From: Bacillota bacterium
Lineage (GTDB): Bacteria; Bacillota; Clostridia; Saccharofermentanales; Fastidiosipilaceae
Length of the DNA stretch: 37,342 nt
Assembly (NCBI GenBank): GCA_023442635.1
Contig: JAEZYR010000068.1
Coordinates: 1 to 37,342, forward strand
Direction: 5' to 3'
Below, one piece after another: positions 6,478-14,680 of the stretch (position 1 is the first letter of the stretch; every line of letters starts with the position of its first letter). The notes beneath the pieces were generated by a model, which worked only from the letters and a program-made list of their open reading frames with translations, searched no databases and was not told the origin of the DNA. The position numbers were made by a program, and so were the translations under genes.

Positions 6478-8356
6478 TGAACAACATGCCGAGCAGGTTG
6501 AGCGTATGTCACGGATGGCGCCCCGCTTGCAAATAACGAGTGCCAGCCCTTTGGACGAAGAGCAGCTTGCCGCGATTGCAGCCCGCATTGCGAAACTGCA
6601 AGGAGAAGATGTCGAGGCCTTGCCACTCGAAGCCATTGATGCCCATGTCGACCACAACCTTATTGGCGGTTTTGTGGTTTTGCTTGAAGGCAAACGCTAT
6701 GACTTTAGCGTCAAGGGCAGATTGGCACGCCTGAGCCAAAATATGCGCGAGCGTAGTTACGGTGAGCAGGATCTCGAAGGACTGCGAGAAAACCTCCGCG
6801 AGCAAGCCAAGGAGACAGAGCTGGTCTACCAGCCGCGCTTAGAGGATATCGAGCAGCGATCTGCAGAGGAGCCAGCATTTGAAGGCGTGGTTGACGAAGT
6901 GGGGCGCGTGGTGAGCGTGGCCGATGGTATCGCTTACGTCGAAGGTTTGCCCAACTGTCAGAGCGATGAGCTGCTGCTCTTCACACGGGAAGCTAGCGGT
7001 CTGGCTATGAACTTAGAGCATGACCGTGTAGGCGTTGTTTTGTTTGGCAAAGTAAGTGATGTACAAGTCGGTTCGCTTTGTCGCAGGACGGGGCAGACGG
7101 TTACGGTGCCAGTCGGTGACGCTTTGTTGGGACGCGTTGTCGATGCTTTGGGACATCCCATCGATGAAGGCGGCCAACTCCAGTGCAAGTCTATCCGCCC
7201 AGTCGAATTCCCAGCTGCTTCCGTTGTGGATCGCCAACCTGTCAATCAGCCGCTTTATACAGGTATAACAGCTATCGACGCGATGACGCCTATCGGCCGC
7301 GGCCAACGTGAGCTGATCATTGGTGACCGTCAGACAGGTAAGACCGCTATAGCGATCGACTGTATCCTGAACCAAAAGGGGCGAGATGTTCTCTGTATTT
7401 ATGTGGCCATAGGCCAAAAAATGTCGACGCTGAGTGCCGTTGTCGCCACTTTGCAGCGCCATGGCGCGATGGATTATACGGTTGTTGTGGCAGCTGGTGC
7501 GGCAGACTCGGCATCCATGCAATATATAGCCCCTTACAGTGGTACGGCGATGGCTGAACACTGGATGTACGAAAAACACCGCGATGTCTTGGTTATTTAT
7601 GACGACTTAACCAAGCACGCCCAGGCCTACCGCAATCTTTCTTTGCTCTTACGCCGTCCACCAGGGCGCGAAGCCTATCCAGGTGACGTTTTCTATCTCC
7701 ATTCTCGTTTGCTTGAGCGCTCAGCCCGTCTATCGGAAGAGCTAGGTGGTGGCTCGATCACATCCTTACCGATTGTCGAGACGCAGAGCGGTGATATTTC
7801 GGCGTACATTCCGACCAACGTGATCTCCATTACGGACGGCCAGATTTACCTAGAGTCTCAGCTCTTCTTCTCGGGTCAGCGGCCAGCTATTAACGTGGGT
7901 CTCTCTGTTTCCCGTGTCGGTGGTGATGCACAGGAAACGGCGATGAAAAAAACGGCTGGCTCATTGCGTATCAACTTGGCACAGTACAACGAGATTGCAT
8001 CTTTTGCGCAGTTCGGTTCGGATCTGGATCCCGAAACACAGGAGCAGCTCAAAAAAGGTGAGAGCCTCAACGAAGTGCTGAAACAGGGTCAGTTTTCACC
8101 CCGCAGCATGGCTCGTAGCGTTGTCATGCTCTATTTGGCTACAACAGGTATTTTGGCAAAGCTAGAGCGAGAAGATATTCATCCTTTCTTGACGGCCTTC
8201 GACAAGTACCTCATGGCCATTCACCCCAAGCTGTACGCACGTATTGAGGAGAGCGGGCAATTTAGCGACGAGGATAAGGCGTTGCTGGAAGAGGCCAGCA
8301 CGACCTACCTCCCGCAGTGGCAACAGGAGCAGGATTTCGATGCGGCAGAAGTCTGA
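6467..8356 (+). CDS. atpA: ATP synthase F1 alpha subunit with fused delta C-terminal domain
   Basis: Catalytic-head alpha subunit carrying an N-terminal piece of delta (OSCP). From ATG 6467 it has 629 residues, against about 500-510 for normal alpha. Residues about 20-93 match the delta C-terminal domain: LQITSASPLDEEQL, HVDHNLIGGFVVLLEG and SVKGRLARL are its hallmark blocks. Residues 94-137 form a charged linker that may keep alpha's own N-terminal helix. From about 138 (FEGVVDEVGRVVSVADGIAY) everything is alpha: GDRQTGKT Walker A at 286-293, VIYDDLTKHAQAYR, RPPGREAYPGD and the arginine-finger block SVSRVGG. The six-helix N-terminal domain of delta is absent; the same frame has a stop at 6440, and the overlapping upstream frame is ordinary subunit b. 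A GTG at 6455 is an alternative start. Confidence 0.93.
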   Translation: MKHDEQHAEQVERMSRMAPRLQITSASPLDEEQLAAIAARIAKLQGEDVEALPLEAIDAHVDHNLIGGFVVLLEGKRYDFSVKGRLARLSQNMRERSYGEQDLEGLRENLREQAKETELVYQPRLEDIEQRSAEEPAFEGVVDEVGRVVSVADGIAYVEGLPNCQSDELLLFTREASGLAMNLEHDRVGVVLFGKVSDVQVGSLCRRTGQTVTVPVGDALLGRVVDALGHPIDEGGQLQCKSIRPVEFPAASVVDRQPVNQPLYTGITAIDAMTPIGRGQRELIIGDRQTGKTAIAIDCILNQKGRDVLCIYVAIGQKMSTLSAVVATLQRHGAMDYTVVVAAGAADSASMQYIAPYSGTAMAEHWMYEKHRDVLVIYDDLTKHAQAYRNLSLLLRRPPGREAYPGDVFYLHSRLLERSARLSEELGGGSITSLPIVETQSGDISAYIPTNVISITDGQIYLESQLFFSGQRPAINVGLSVSRVGGDAQETAMKKTAGSLRINLAQYNEIASFAQFGSDLDPETQEQLKKGESLNEVLKQGQFSPRSMARSVVMLYLATTGILAKLEREDIHPFLTAFDKYLMAIHPKLYARIEESGQFSDEDKALLEEASTTYLPQWQQEQDFDAAEV

Positions 8357-9284
8357 GATCCAAAAGGAACTCCACTCGATTGGGAAAATCCGCCAGATGA
8401 CGCGCGCTATGCAGCTCATCTCAGCGGTCAAGGTGCGCAGAGCTCGAACAGCGCTTTCTGCTGCCTTCCCTTTCTTTGTTTCTTGTGCTGAATCGATGGC
8501 TGTCTTGCAACAACAATCTCCAGAGATTGCAACACCGCTCATGAATTTGCGCCACAAGCCCAAGGGAGCAGACTGGCATCAGGCCTTTTATGTCTTTACA
8601 GGCGACCAGGGCATGGCGGGAGCTTACAACATCAATGTCTTAAATGAGGCAGAGGATTGCATTCGCCACCATGCTTTAGAACGTACCCAGGCGGGCTATC
8701 ACGTGCGTTTGCACCTGCACATCATTGGCAAGCAAGGTGCCGAGCGTATGCAGAACCACCAGCTCCCCATTGAGACGGATTTTGATTTCAGGATTGATCC
8801 GCCCACCTACAAAAGAGCTGGTGAGCTGTCTAATCAGATTCGCCGCAGCTACCTAGCAGGGGAATTTGATGAGATCTACTTCATCTTCACCCAGCTTGAG
8901 CGAGGTGGACGCATGGAAGTCCAAAAAATCCGCGTGCTCCCAGCAGACTACGGCCAACTGACTTCTGTTTACTCAGGCCACGAAGTGATCGAAGGCATGG
9001 ATGAACAGGTCGAAATGGAGCAAATTGAGTATTACCCCAATGTCCAGCGGGTTTTGTCCTATCTATTTGATACTTACCTGAATGGCATGCTCTATGGTGC
9101 GCTTACTGAGGCCTATGCCTCTGAACAGACAGCGCGTATGACCGCGATGGATTCTGCGACGGATAGTGCGAATCAGATGCTTCAGTCTTTGCAGATTGAG
9201 GCCAATAGAGCCAGACAAGAGCAGATTACTAATGAACTTTCTGAGATTGTCAGCGGCGCCGAGGCGCTCGCGAAGAAGCAGTAA
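8340..9284 (+). CDS. atpG: ATP synthase F1 gamma subunit
   Basis: Central-stalk rotor subunit linking the c-ring to the alpha-beta head. I start at ATG 8340 (MRQKSEIQKELHSIGKIRQM), overlapping the alpha stop by 17 bases, with CAGGAGCAGG upstream; longer in-frame starts lack homology. The N-terminal helix shows IGKIRQMTRAMQLISAVKV and the C-terminal helix shows MDSATDSANQML with ARQEQITNELSEIVSGAEAL, both hallmarks of gamma. The product has 314 residues, slightly longer than the usual 285-300; I see no extra recognisable domain. Confidence 0.94.
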   Translation: MRQKSEIQKELHSIGKIRQMTRAMQLISAVKVRRARTALSAAFPFFVSCAESMAVLQQQSPEIATPLMNLRHKPKGADWHQAFYVFTGDQGMAGAYNINVLNEAEDCIRHHALERTQAGYHVRLHLHIIGKQGAERMQNHQLPIETDFDFRIDPPTYKRAGELSNQIRRSYLAGEFDEIYFIFTQLERGGRMEVQKIRVLPADYGQLTSVYSGHEVIEGMDEQVEMEQIEYYPNVQRVLSYLFDTYLNGMLYGALTEAYASEQTARMTAMDSATDSANQMLQSLQIEANRARQEQITNELSEIVSGAEALAKKQ

Positions 9285-9299
9285 CAAGGAGAAAAATGG

Positions 9300-10742
9300 A
9301 TGGCAACAGAAGTATCAAGCAACCAAATGACTTATACCGCTGAGGGTGCTGTCTATCAGGTGATTGGTTCGGTTGTGGACTGCCAGTTTTCTCTGGCTGC
9401 CCAACCCCGCATCAATGAGCTTGTTCTTATCGTGCGGGAAAATGGAGAACTTCTCTATACCGAAGTTAGCCAACAGTTGGCAGATGGTATTGTTCGCTGC
9501 TTAGCGATGGAAGCGACGAGTGGGATTCGGCGAGGGGCTAGGGCGCTGGCGACAGGTCACAGCATCCAGATGCCAGTCGGTGATGGTGTTCGAGGTCGCA
9601 TGTTTAACGGCCTAGGGCAGGCCATCGACAAGCGCGGTCACGTCGAAGCTGAAGACCACTGGCCCATCCACCGAGAGGCGCCTAGTTTTGCGGATCAGGC
9701 AGGCGAAGAGCGCATCCTCGAAACAGGCATCAAAGTTCTAGACTTGCTCGTGCCTTACAGCCTGGGTGGTAAGGTCGGTTTGTTTGGCGGCGCGGGCGTA
9801 GGCAAAACCGTCTTGATCCTCGAATTGATCCGCAATATTGCCAAAGAGCATGGCGGCTACTCAGTTTTTACGGGTGTGGGTGAGCGCTCGCGTGAAGGTA
9901 ATGACCTATGGCTACAGATGGCAGAAACAGGCGTTCTGGATAACACGGTGCTCGTTTTCGGACAAATGAATGAAGCGAGCGGTATGCGTATGCGCGTGCC
10001 CTTGTCTGGCCTGACCGTTGCTGAGTACTTCCGCGACGTTAAGCACAAGGATGTTTTGCTTTTTATCGATAATATCTTCCGCTTTGTGCAGGCAGGTTCT
10101 GAAGTCTCAGCCTTGCTAGGTCGTATACCTTCTGCTGTTGGCTATCAGCCTACACTGGCTAACGAATTGGGCGCTCTAGAAGAGCGTATTACCTCGACAC
10201 GCAGCGGCTCGATCACATCCATCCAAGCTGTCTATGTGCCAGCTGACGACCTGACTGACCCAGCTCCTGCTACGACCTTCTCGCACTTGGACTCGGTTAC
10301 GGTGCTCAGTCGTGCGGTGGTGGCACAAGGTATTTATCCAGCCGTCGATCCCCTTGAGTCTTCTTCGCGTGTTTTGAGAGCCGATGTGGTGGGTGAACGC
10401 CATTACCGTGTGGCTCGCAAAGTTGAAGAAACTTTGGAACGCTATCGTGAGTTGCAAGATATCATCGCTATTCTGGGTATCGATGAATTGGATACCAAAG
10501 ACAAGCAGATTGTGGCGAGAGCTAGACGTATCCAGCGCTTCCTCTCGCAGCCCTTCTTTATCACCTCCGATTCGACTGGCCTAGAAGGCCGCTATGTGCA
10601 CTTGGACGACAGCATCAAGGGCTTTGAGGAAATTGTCTCAGGCGCTTGTGATCAAATTCCAGAGCAATACTTCTACATGAAGGGCAGCATTGATGAGGTT
10701 TATGAAGCCTGGCGTGCTGCTGGACGGAGCCGAGAATCATGA
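9300..10742 (+). CDS. atpD: ATP synthase F1 beta subunit
   Basis: Catalytic nucleotide-binding subunit. 480 residues. Seen in order: the beta-barrel N-terminus (GAVYQVIGSVVDCQF), Walker A GGAGVGKTVLI, GVGERSREGNDLW with the catalytic glutamate, VLLFIDNIFRFVQAGSEV as Walker B, and PSAVGYQPTLANELGALEER. The C-terminal lever region reads DELDTKD where many bacteria have DELSEED, so the epsilon-contact loop is altered. AAGGAG lies upstream of ATG 9300. The stop overlaps the atpC start (ATGA). Confidence 0.97.
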   Translation: MATEVSSNQMTYTAEGAVYQVIGSVVDCQFSLAAQPRINELVLIVRENGELLYTEVSQQLADGIVRCLAMEATSGIRRGARALATGHSIQMPVGDGVRGRMFNGLGQAIDKRGHVEAEDHWPIHREAPSFADQAGEERILETGIKVLDLLVPYSLGGKVGLFGGAGVGKTVLILELIRNIAKEHGGYSVFTGVGERSREGNDLWLQMAETGVLDNTVLVFGQMNEASGMRMRVPLSGLTVAEYFRDVKHKDVLLFIDNIFRFVQAGSEVSALLGRIPSAVGYQPTLANELGALEERITSTRSGSITSIQAVYVPADDLTDPAPATTFSHLDSVTVLSRAVVAQGIYPAVDPLESSSRVLRADVVGERHYRVARKVEETLERYRELQDIIAILGIDELDTKDKQIVARARRIQRFLSQPFFITSDSTGLEGRYVHLDDSIKGFEEIVSGACDQIPEQYFYMKGSIDEVYEAWRAAGRSRES

Positions 10743-11185
10743 GCGAACAGCCGACGCAGGCCTTGCGGATTTCGATCATTACACCTTACGGCATTTTTTA
10801 TGATGCCAACTGTGAGTTGCTGGTCATTCCATCACCAGATGGAGAAATTGGCATCATGCATGGTCATACGCCCATGGTTTCGGCTATCTATCCTGGTGAA
10901 CTGCGTTTCTTGCAAAATGGTGAGTGGCAAAGCGCCAGCATTTCAAACGGCTTCGCGCACATTGAGCGAGATTATGCCCTCGTCATTACCAATGCAGCTG
11001 AGTGGCCAGAACACATTGATGTTGCACGTGTTGAGGCTGCTGAGACCAGAGCTCAGGAGCGCCTGAGTCAGCAAAATCTGACTGAGCGCGAACGCTCCAT
11101 GGCCAAGCATGCTTTGCGTCGTGCCAAGGCAAGGTACCTTGTTTTAGAGCGCCATCAGCGCAAGAAAAAGGATAGACATACTTGA
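10739..11185 (+). CDS. atpC: ATP synthase F1 epsilon subunit
   Basis: Rotor subunit that couples gamma to the c-ring and inhibits ATP hydrolysis. The N-terminal beta-sandwich is shown by LRISIITPYGIFYD, PSPDGEIGIMHGHTPMVSAI and SNGFAHIERDYALVITNAAE. A full C-terminal helical hairpin follows (about residues 92-140, Ala/Arg/Glu rich, ending in a basic KKKDR tail), so hydrolysis inhibition is possible. It is the last gene of the operon and starts inside the atpD stop codon. Confidence 0.94.
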   Translation: MSEQPTQALRISIITPYGIFYDANCELLVIPSPDGEIGIMHGHTPMVSAIYPGELRFLQNGEWQSASISNGFAHIERDYALVITNAAEWPEHIDVARVEAAETRAQERLSQQNLTERERSMAKHALRRAKARYLVLERHQRKKKDRHT

Positions 11186-11186
11186 G

Positions 11187-11209
11187 TTTAGGCCTGGATC
11201 AAGCCTAAA
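11187..11209. terminator. Hairpin between convergent atp and tad operons
   Basis: TTTAGGC and GCCTAAA form a 7-bp stem with a 9-base loop directly after the atpC stop, and overlap the stop codon of the convergent FHA-like gene. No strong T-run follows on either strand, so it is a weak, possibly bidirectional terminator. Confidence 0.4.
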
Positions 11210-12719
11210 AATTGTCTGAATGCCAAGCAGCCTGAGGCTCAAGATAGAGCAACGGGCTGTTTTGTATTTGGAGGAGATGACATGAACCCAAGCTATAGGA
11301 CTGCCCAGCTACAAGCGCCTTTTCATCCAGAAAGATGGGGTCTTGTCCACCCAGATCTCGCAGCTGATAGTGGCTGTCGTTATTGGCGTGAAAGCAAAGG
11401 CGGATTCCTTCTAAATCGTTAAAAGGCAGGAGGATATCGGCTTCACGCTTATCGGTGCCAAGATAGACGGTCTCGAGCGTGAGGACGGCCAAAGGCAGGT
11501 GCTGCTTTAGAAACTGTTGCTCAAAGGCTAAGTGGCCTTGGCGTAGGGCTTGGATGAGGCGAGATTCGCATTCGTCTGCTTCGAGGCGAAAGAGACAGGC
11601 GAAGGGAGCAGGCTCAGACGCAGTAGAAAATGAGTGGGTGCTTAAAGCTTCTTGCTTAGCCCGATTGAGCAAGAGCAAGTCTTCACGCTTCAATTGTCTT
11701 TCTTGTAGGCGCCGCAAGCGAGTTTCAAGCGTGCTCTCTCGAAAGATGGGGCGCCATTTTGGGTGTAAAAACAAGACGAGATTTACGATCAACATGAGGC
11801 TCGTGCAAAGTAAGGCTAGGCCAGCACTCCACCAGTCGTGTTGCTGTTGGTGTATTTGTAGCAAGTGATAGCACAAGGCCAATACCAGGGCTTGAATAAG
11901 AAAAAAGATAAGCGTGAGCCGAGACTGCGTTATCTTTTTCAGAAAAAATGAGGCGGAATTTGAGGAGCTTGCAGCCATGGCCTGCTTTTTTCTCTCAGGC
12001 GGACTTGCTTTCGCTGGGCGAGGAAATTGATGATCTTGCCGTTGTTTTGCAGAAGGGTAAGCGTCATTGCTTTTGCTTGGCGAACAGAGACCTTGATGTT
12101 TTTCGCTCACTTCCTGTAGAAAGGCATCGAGCTCGTCGAGATGGCTATAGGCCAGATTTAAGAGCTTGCAGCGCCTTTGAATTTCATGCTCGTTTTGGGG
12201 AGCTTGAGCTAACCAAGTTTCAATCAGATTAGCCAAAAGGCCTCGGCCACAGGCGACGGATAAGGCCAGCTCTCCTTCTTCACTTTGATATTTGGGTATC
12301 AAAGGGATATAGGTGACCAAGGGTTGGCTAAGCAGCAGCCAGCGTGTCTTTTTCTTTTGGATATTCAAACCAGCTGGCATATCAAAGAAAATCCGTTCCG
12401 CCAGAATGGAAAACTGCCTTGCGTCGAAAGGTAAATCCAAGAGTGGACGGACAATCTGGCAGATTTGGTGGAGCAAAAAACAAAACTGTTCGAAGCTCAA
12501 ATGCTGACTGGCTTGCAGGGTACTTAAGCTGATCTTGTTTTGGCAGTTGTAGAGTAGACAGCAGTCACCTGTTCGAGATTGGCCTAACGCTGTTTGCAAA
12601 AGTTGTGTAGGGTGGAGCTGGATTTGCTCCAGCTCCCACGCACAAATTTCTTTTGAGTCAGTTACGGCCACTTCAAAGACATGAGGGCCTCGTTCTAGAG
12701 TTGACAGTACACGAGCCAT
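11205..12719 (-). CDS. FHA-like membrane protein of the Tad pilus locus (DUF6382-like N-terminus)
   Basis: A 504-residue protein, last in the tad operon. I start at ATG 12719, directly after the Flp stop codon; an upstream in-frame start at 12782 would lie inside flp. Residues 1-145 resemble the DUF6382 region found with FHA domains in Bacillota Tad loci. A polar linker (about 205-255) follows, then two hydrophobic helices at about 268-289 and 298-318. A C-terminal segment (about 415-500) has the strand pattern of a forkhead-associated domain: LGTDKREADILLPFNDLEG, then YQLRDLGGQDPIFL and LGSCHLLQI. The FHA Arg and Ser phosphopeptide-binding residues are not clearly kept. Role in pilus assembly is inferred from context. 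Confidence 0.6.
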   Translation of the reverse strand: MARVLSTLERGPHVFEVAVTDSKEICAWELEQIQLHPTQLLQTALGQSRTGDCCLLYNCQNKISLSTLQASQHLSFEQFCFLLHQICQIVRPLLDLPFDARQFSILAERIFFDMPAGLNIQKKKTRWLLLSQPLVTYIPLIPKYQSEEGELALSVACGRGLLANLIETWLAQAPQNEHEIQRRCKLLNLAYSHLDELDAFLQEVSEKHQGLCSPSKSNDAYPSAKQRQDHQFPRPAKASPPERKKQAMAASSSNSASFFLKKITQSRLTLIFFLIQALVLALCYHLLQIHQQQHDWWSAGLALLCTSLMLIVNLVLFLHPKWRPIFRESTLETRLRRLQERQLKREDLLLLNRAKQEALSTHSFSTASEPAPFACLFRLEADECESRLIQALRQGHLAFEQQFLKQHLPLAVLTLETVYLGTDKREADILLPFNDLEGIRLCFHANNDSHYQLRDLGGQDPIFLDEKALVAGQSYSLGSCHLLQIQNSPLLYLEPQAAWHSDNF

Positions 12720-12720
12720 T

Positions 12721-12942
12721 TTAGGAGAGCATGTCCGTGATCTTATCTTGCGCAAAGACGGATTCAAAAACGTTTTGGGCAAAGTTCATGATGTGCTTGT
12801 GAAAAAGGATGCCCAAGGCGAGAAGGGCGGCTACGATTAGGACAACTTCAAGTGTGCCCATGCCCTGTTTCGAACGCGGGATCGAGCGTAGCAGTTGCGG
12901 CTTGCTTGTGCCATGTAAGAAATATTGAATTTTGTTTAACAT
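12721..12942 (-). CDS. flp: Flp-type (class IVb) pilin
   Basis: Major pilin candidate of the Tad pilus, 73 residues. The ATG at 12942 is preceded by GGAGG at a 6-base spacing; the ATG 12 bases upstream is less well placed. The leader ends in RSKQG followed by MGTLEVVLIVAALLALGILF. Prepilin peptidase would cut after Gly27, leaving a mature protein with glutamate at position 5, as in Flp pilins. The rest is one hydrophobic helix and a short amphipathic tail. No prepilin peptidase gene is in the window. Confidence 0.85.
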   Translation of the reverse strand: MLNKIQYFLHGTSKPQLLRSIPRSKQGMGTLEVVLIVAALLALGILFHKHIMNFAQNVFESVFAQDKITDMLS

Positions 12943-13120
12943 AAAATCCTCCATGTTCTATGCACAAATAGCATTGTGCTTTTCGTCTATTCTGGGAGAA
13001 AAAAGGGAAGCGTGAGGCTTGCTTTTTCAAGCAAAAATGGCCTTTTTAATCCTGAATGTGCCTAAGAGAGATCCGTTAGTTACACCCGCCGTAGCGTCTT
13101 TTCGCACACAACCCAGGGAC
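12943..13120 (-). promoter_or_regulatory. Structured spacer upstream of flp
   Basis: The only sizeable gap in the tad operon. Two hairpins are visible on the minus strand: TTGCTT-GAAA-AAGCAA near 13018-13036, and GCACAA / TTGTGC (12962-12979) just before the flp ribosome binding site. They could allow separate, higher expression of the pilin or processing of the operon mRNA. I found no convincing promoter boxes. Confidence 0.3.
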
Positions 13121-14680
13121 TTAGGCCTGCCACTGAAAGTAACCCAAAACGGGAAACAAGGCACAGAGCAATACGGCTATGAAGGCTAAAAACATGGGTA
13201 AGAGGAGGCGGGTGTTGAGCATTTCGCCTCGTTGGAGACGCGCTTCTCGAAGAATGTCCCAGCCGCGCTCGACTTGGCGCTCCAACTGATATAACAAATC
13301 CGGCCCGCCATACTCTTCTTGCTGGCCGAGCAGCAGGCATAGGGCACTTAAATCGGCTTGATCAATTCGAGTAGCCAAGTTTTGTAATAAGGTAGAAGCT
13401 CTTTCACCACTCAGCAAAACAGGGCGATAAGGCAGGATGAGAGCTTCTAGTTCTGGCGCCAAACGAAGCTGATCCATGACAAACAAGAGAGCTTGCTTAA
13501 GGGAATATTGACATTGCAAAAGTTGTAGAAGCAGAGCTGCGAAAAGGGGTAATTCTGTGAGAAGTTCTAGCTGATAGGACCTTTTTCGTTGGGTGAGTAG
13601 GCGGTCTGGAAGGATGAGCAGGGGAATGGAGCCATAGATTAAGAGTAAAAAAGGCAGGTTCAAAAATGAGAGCACAAGAACGAAAAGGGCAAGCATGCAA
13701 GCGTAAATAAGATAAAAAAGCAGCCAAGTCGCACAGAGGCATAGAACCTGATCTTCAGAGGGAGCATCGTGCTCTTGCGGCCGTAATGCGCTTTGCTCGA
13801 TCTGTAACAGGCAGCGAAAAATGCGGCTATAGCGCAGCCGCAAAAAAGATGGAGATAGCTGATAGAGTTTGTAGGCTAGACTCCGTAGAAAAGATGATTT
13901 TTGCAAAGCCAAACGTAAGCTGGCTGCGGGGCCTTGCTTCTTGAGTTGCTCGTGCGGATGGCTTCGAATCCAAAGAAAAGAGAGTGGAGCCAGAAAAATC
14001 AAAAGGCAGGCTAGGATGCGTAAAATCAAAGCGCTTGCAGTATAAGCACCCTTCAGCCATTCTTGCGGCATCAGTTTCTGCAAGAAGGCGACAAACAGGA
14101 TAGGCGCGAGACACAACAAAACACATTCGCCTTCTGTTCGGGCACTCAAACTTCGAATGTGGCGGTCGATCCGATCTAGGATGAGAAGGAGCTGACTGCT
14201 GGTATGCAGGAGCTGGTGAATGCCAGGACCAAAACGCTGGGATTCAGCCAAAAGACGAAAGAGAGCCTGGCCTTCACGATTAGGCTGCTGCTGGGCTAGC
14301 TCAAGTAAAAGATCTTTCAGCGGCCTGTGAGCGTGTATCCCTAGATACACATGCCGAAGATCAATGACGAAAGCATCACGACTTGGATAGAGGCGACTGA
14401 GATGCAAGCAGGCAGACTCAACAGCGCACAACAGGCTCTGACCACTGCTGCAGGCACTCTGGATTTGCTGAAAAAATAGGAGCTGTTGGCGCCTCCGATG
14501 CTGGTCTTGCCTTTGGGTGAGATTGCTTTGGATCATTTTCTGGTAAGGGAAGAAAAAAGTTACAGCACAAAGAAGACTGACCCACAAACTACCCCAAAAC
14601 AGATAAGCACTTAAAGCTAAAGAAATGAGCAAAACAAGGTGCAAAAAAAGATGGCGTTGCAAACACTTAGGACGAGACAT
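13121..14680 (-). CDS. Fused TadB-TadC inner-membrane platform protein (two T2SSF domains)
   Basis: Pilus assembly platform that works with the TadA ATPase. Normally TadB and TadC are separate proteins of about 300 residues; here one 519-residue frame contains both. The first T2SSF-like domain is at about residues 66-205 (FFQQIQSACSSGQSLLCAVE through LDRIDRHIRSL), followed by two hydrophobic helices. The second is at about 370-500 (LPLFAALLLQLLQCQYSLKQ through ERGWDILREARLQRG), ending in a hydrophobic helix. N-terminal and central helices complete the membrane topology. The start overlaps the CpaF stop by 14 bases, so they are coupled. Base-level reading shows no break between the halves. Confidence 0.78.
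   Translation of the reverse strand: MSRPKCLQRHLFLHLVLLISLALSAYLFWGSLWVSLLCAVTFFFPYQKMIQSNLTQRQDQHRRRQQLLFFQQIQSACSSGQSLLCAVESACLHLSRLYPSRDAFVIDLRHVYLGIHAHRPLKDLLLELAQQQPNREGQALFRLLAESQRFGPGIHQLLHTSSQLLLILDRIDRHIRSLSARTEGECVLLCLAPILFVAFLQKLMPQEWLKGAYTASALILRILACLLIFLAPLSFLWIRSHPHEQLKKQGPAASLRLALQKSSFLRSLAYKLYQLSPSFLRLRYSRIFRCLLQIEQSALRPQEHDAPSEDQVLCLCATWLLFYLIYACMLALFVLVLSFLNLPFLLLIYGSIPLLILPDRLLTQRKRSYQLELLTELPLFAALLLQLLQCQYSLKQALLFVMDQLRLAPELEALILPYRPVLLSGERASTLLQNLATRIDQADLSALCLLLGQQEEYGGPDLLYQLERQVERGWDILREARLQRGEMLNTRLLLPMFLAFIAVLLCALFPVLGYFQWQA

Noticed and set aside
6743..6875. An independent start for a normal alpha subunit at the internal Met in LSQNMRERSY
   Set aside because: No ribosome binding site lies before it, there is no stop codon between the delta-like part and alpha, and the upstream delta blocks are well conserved in the same frame.
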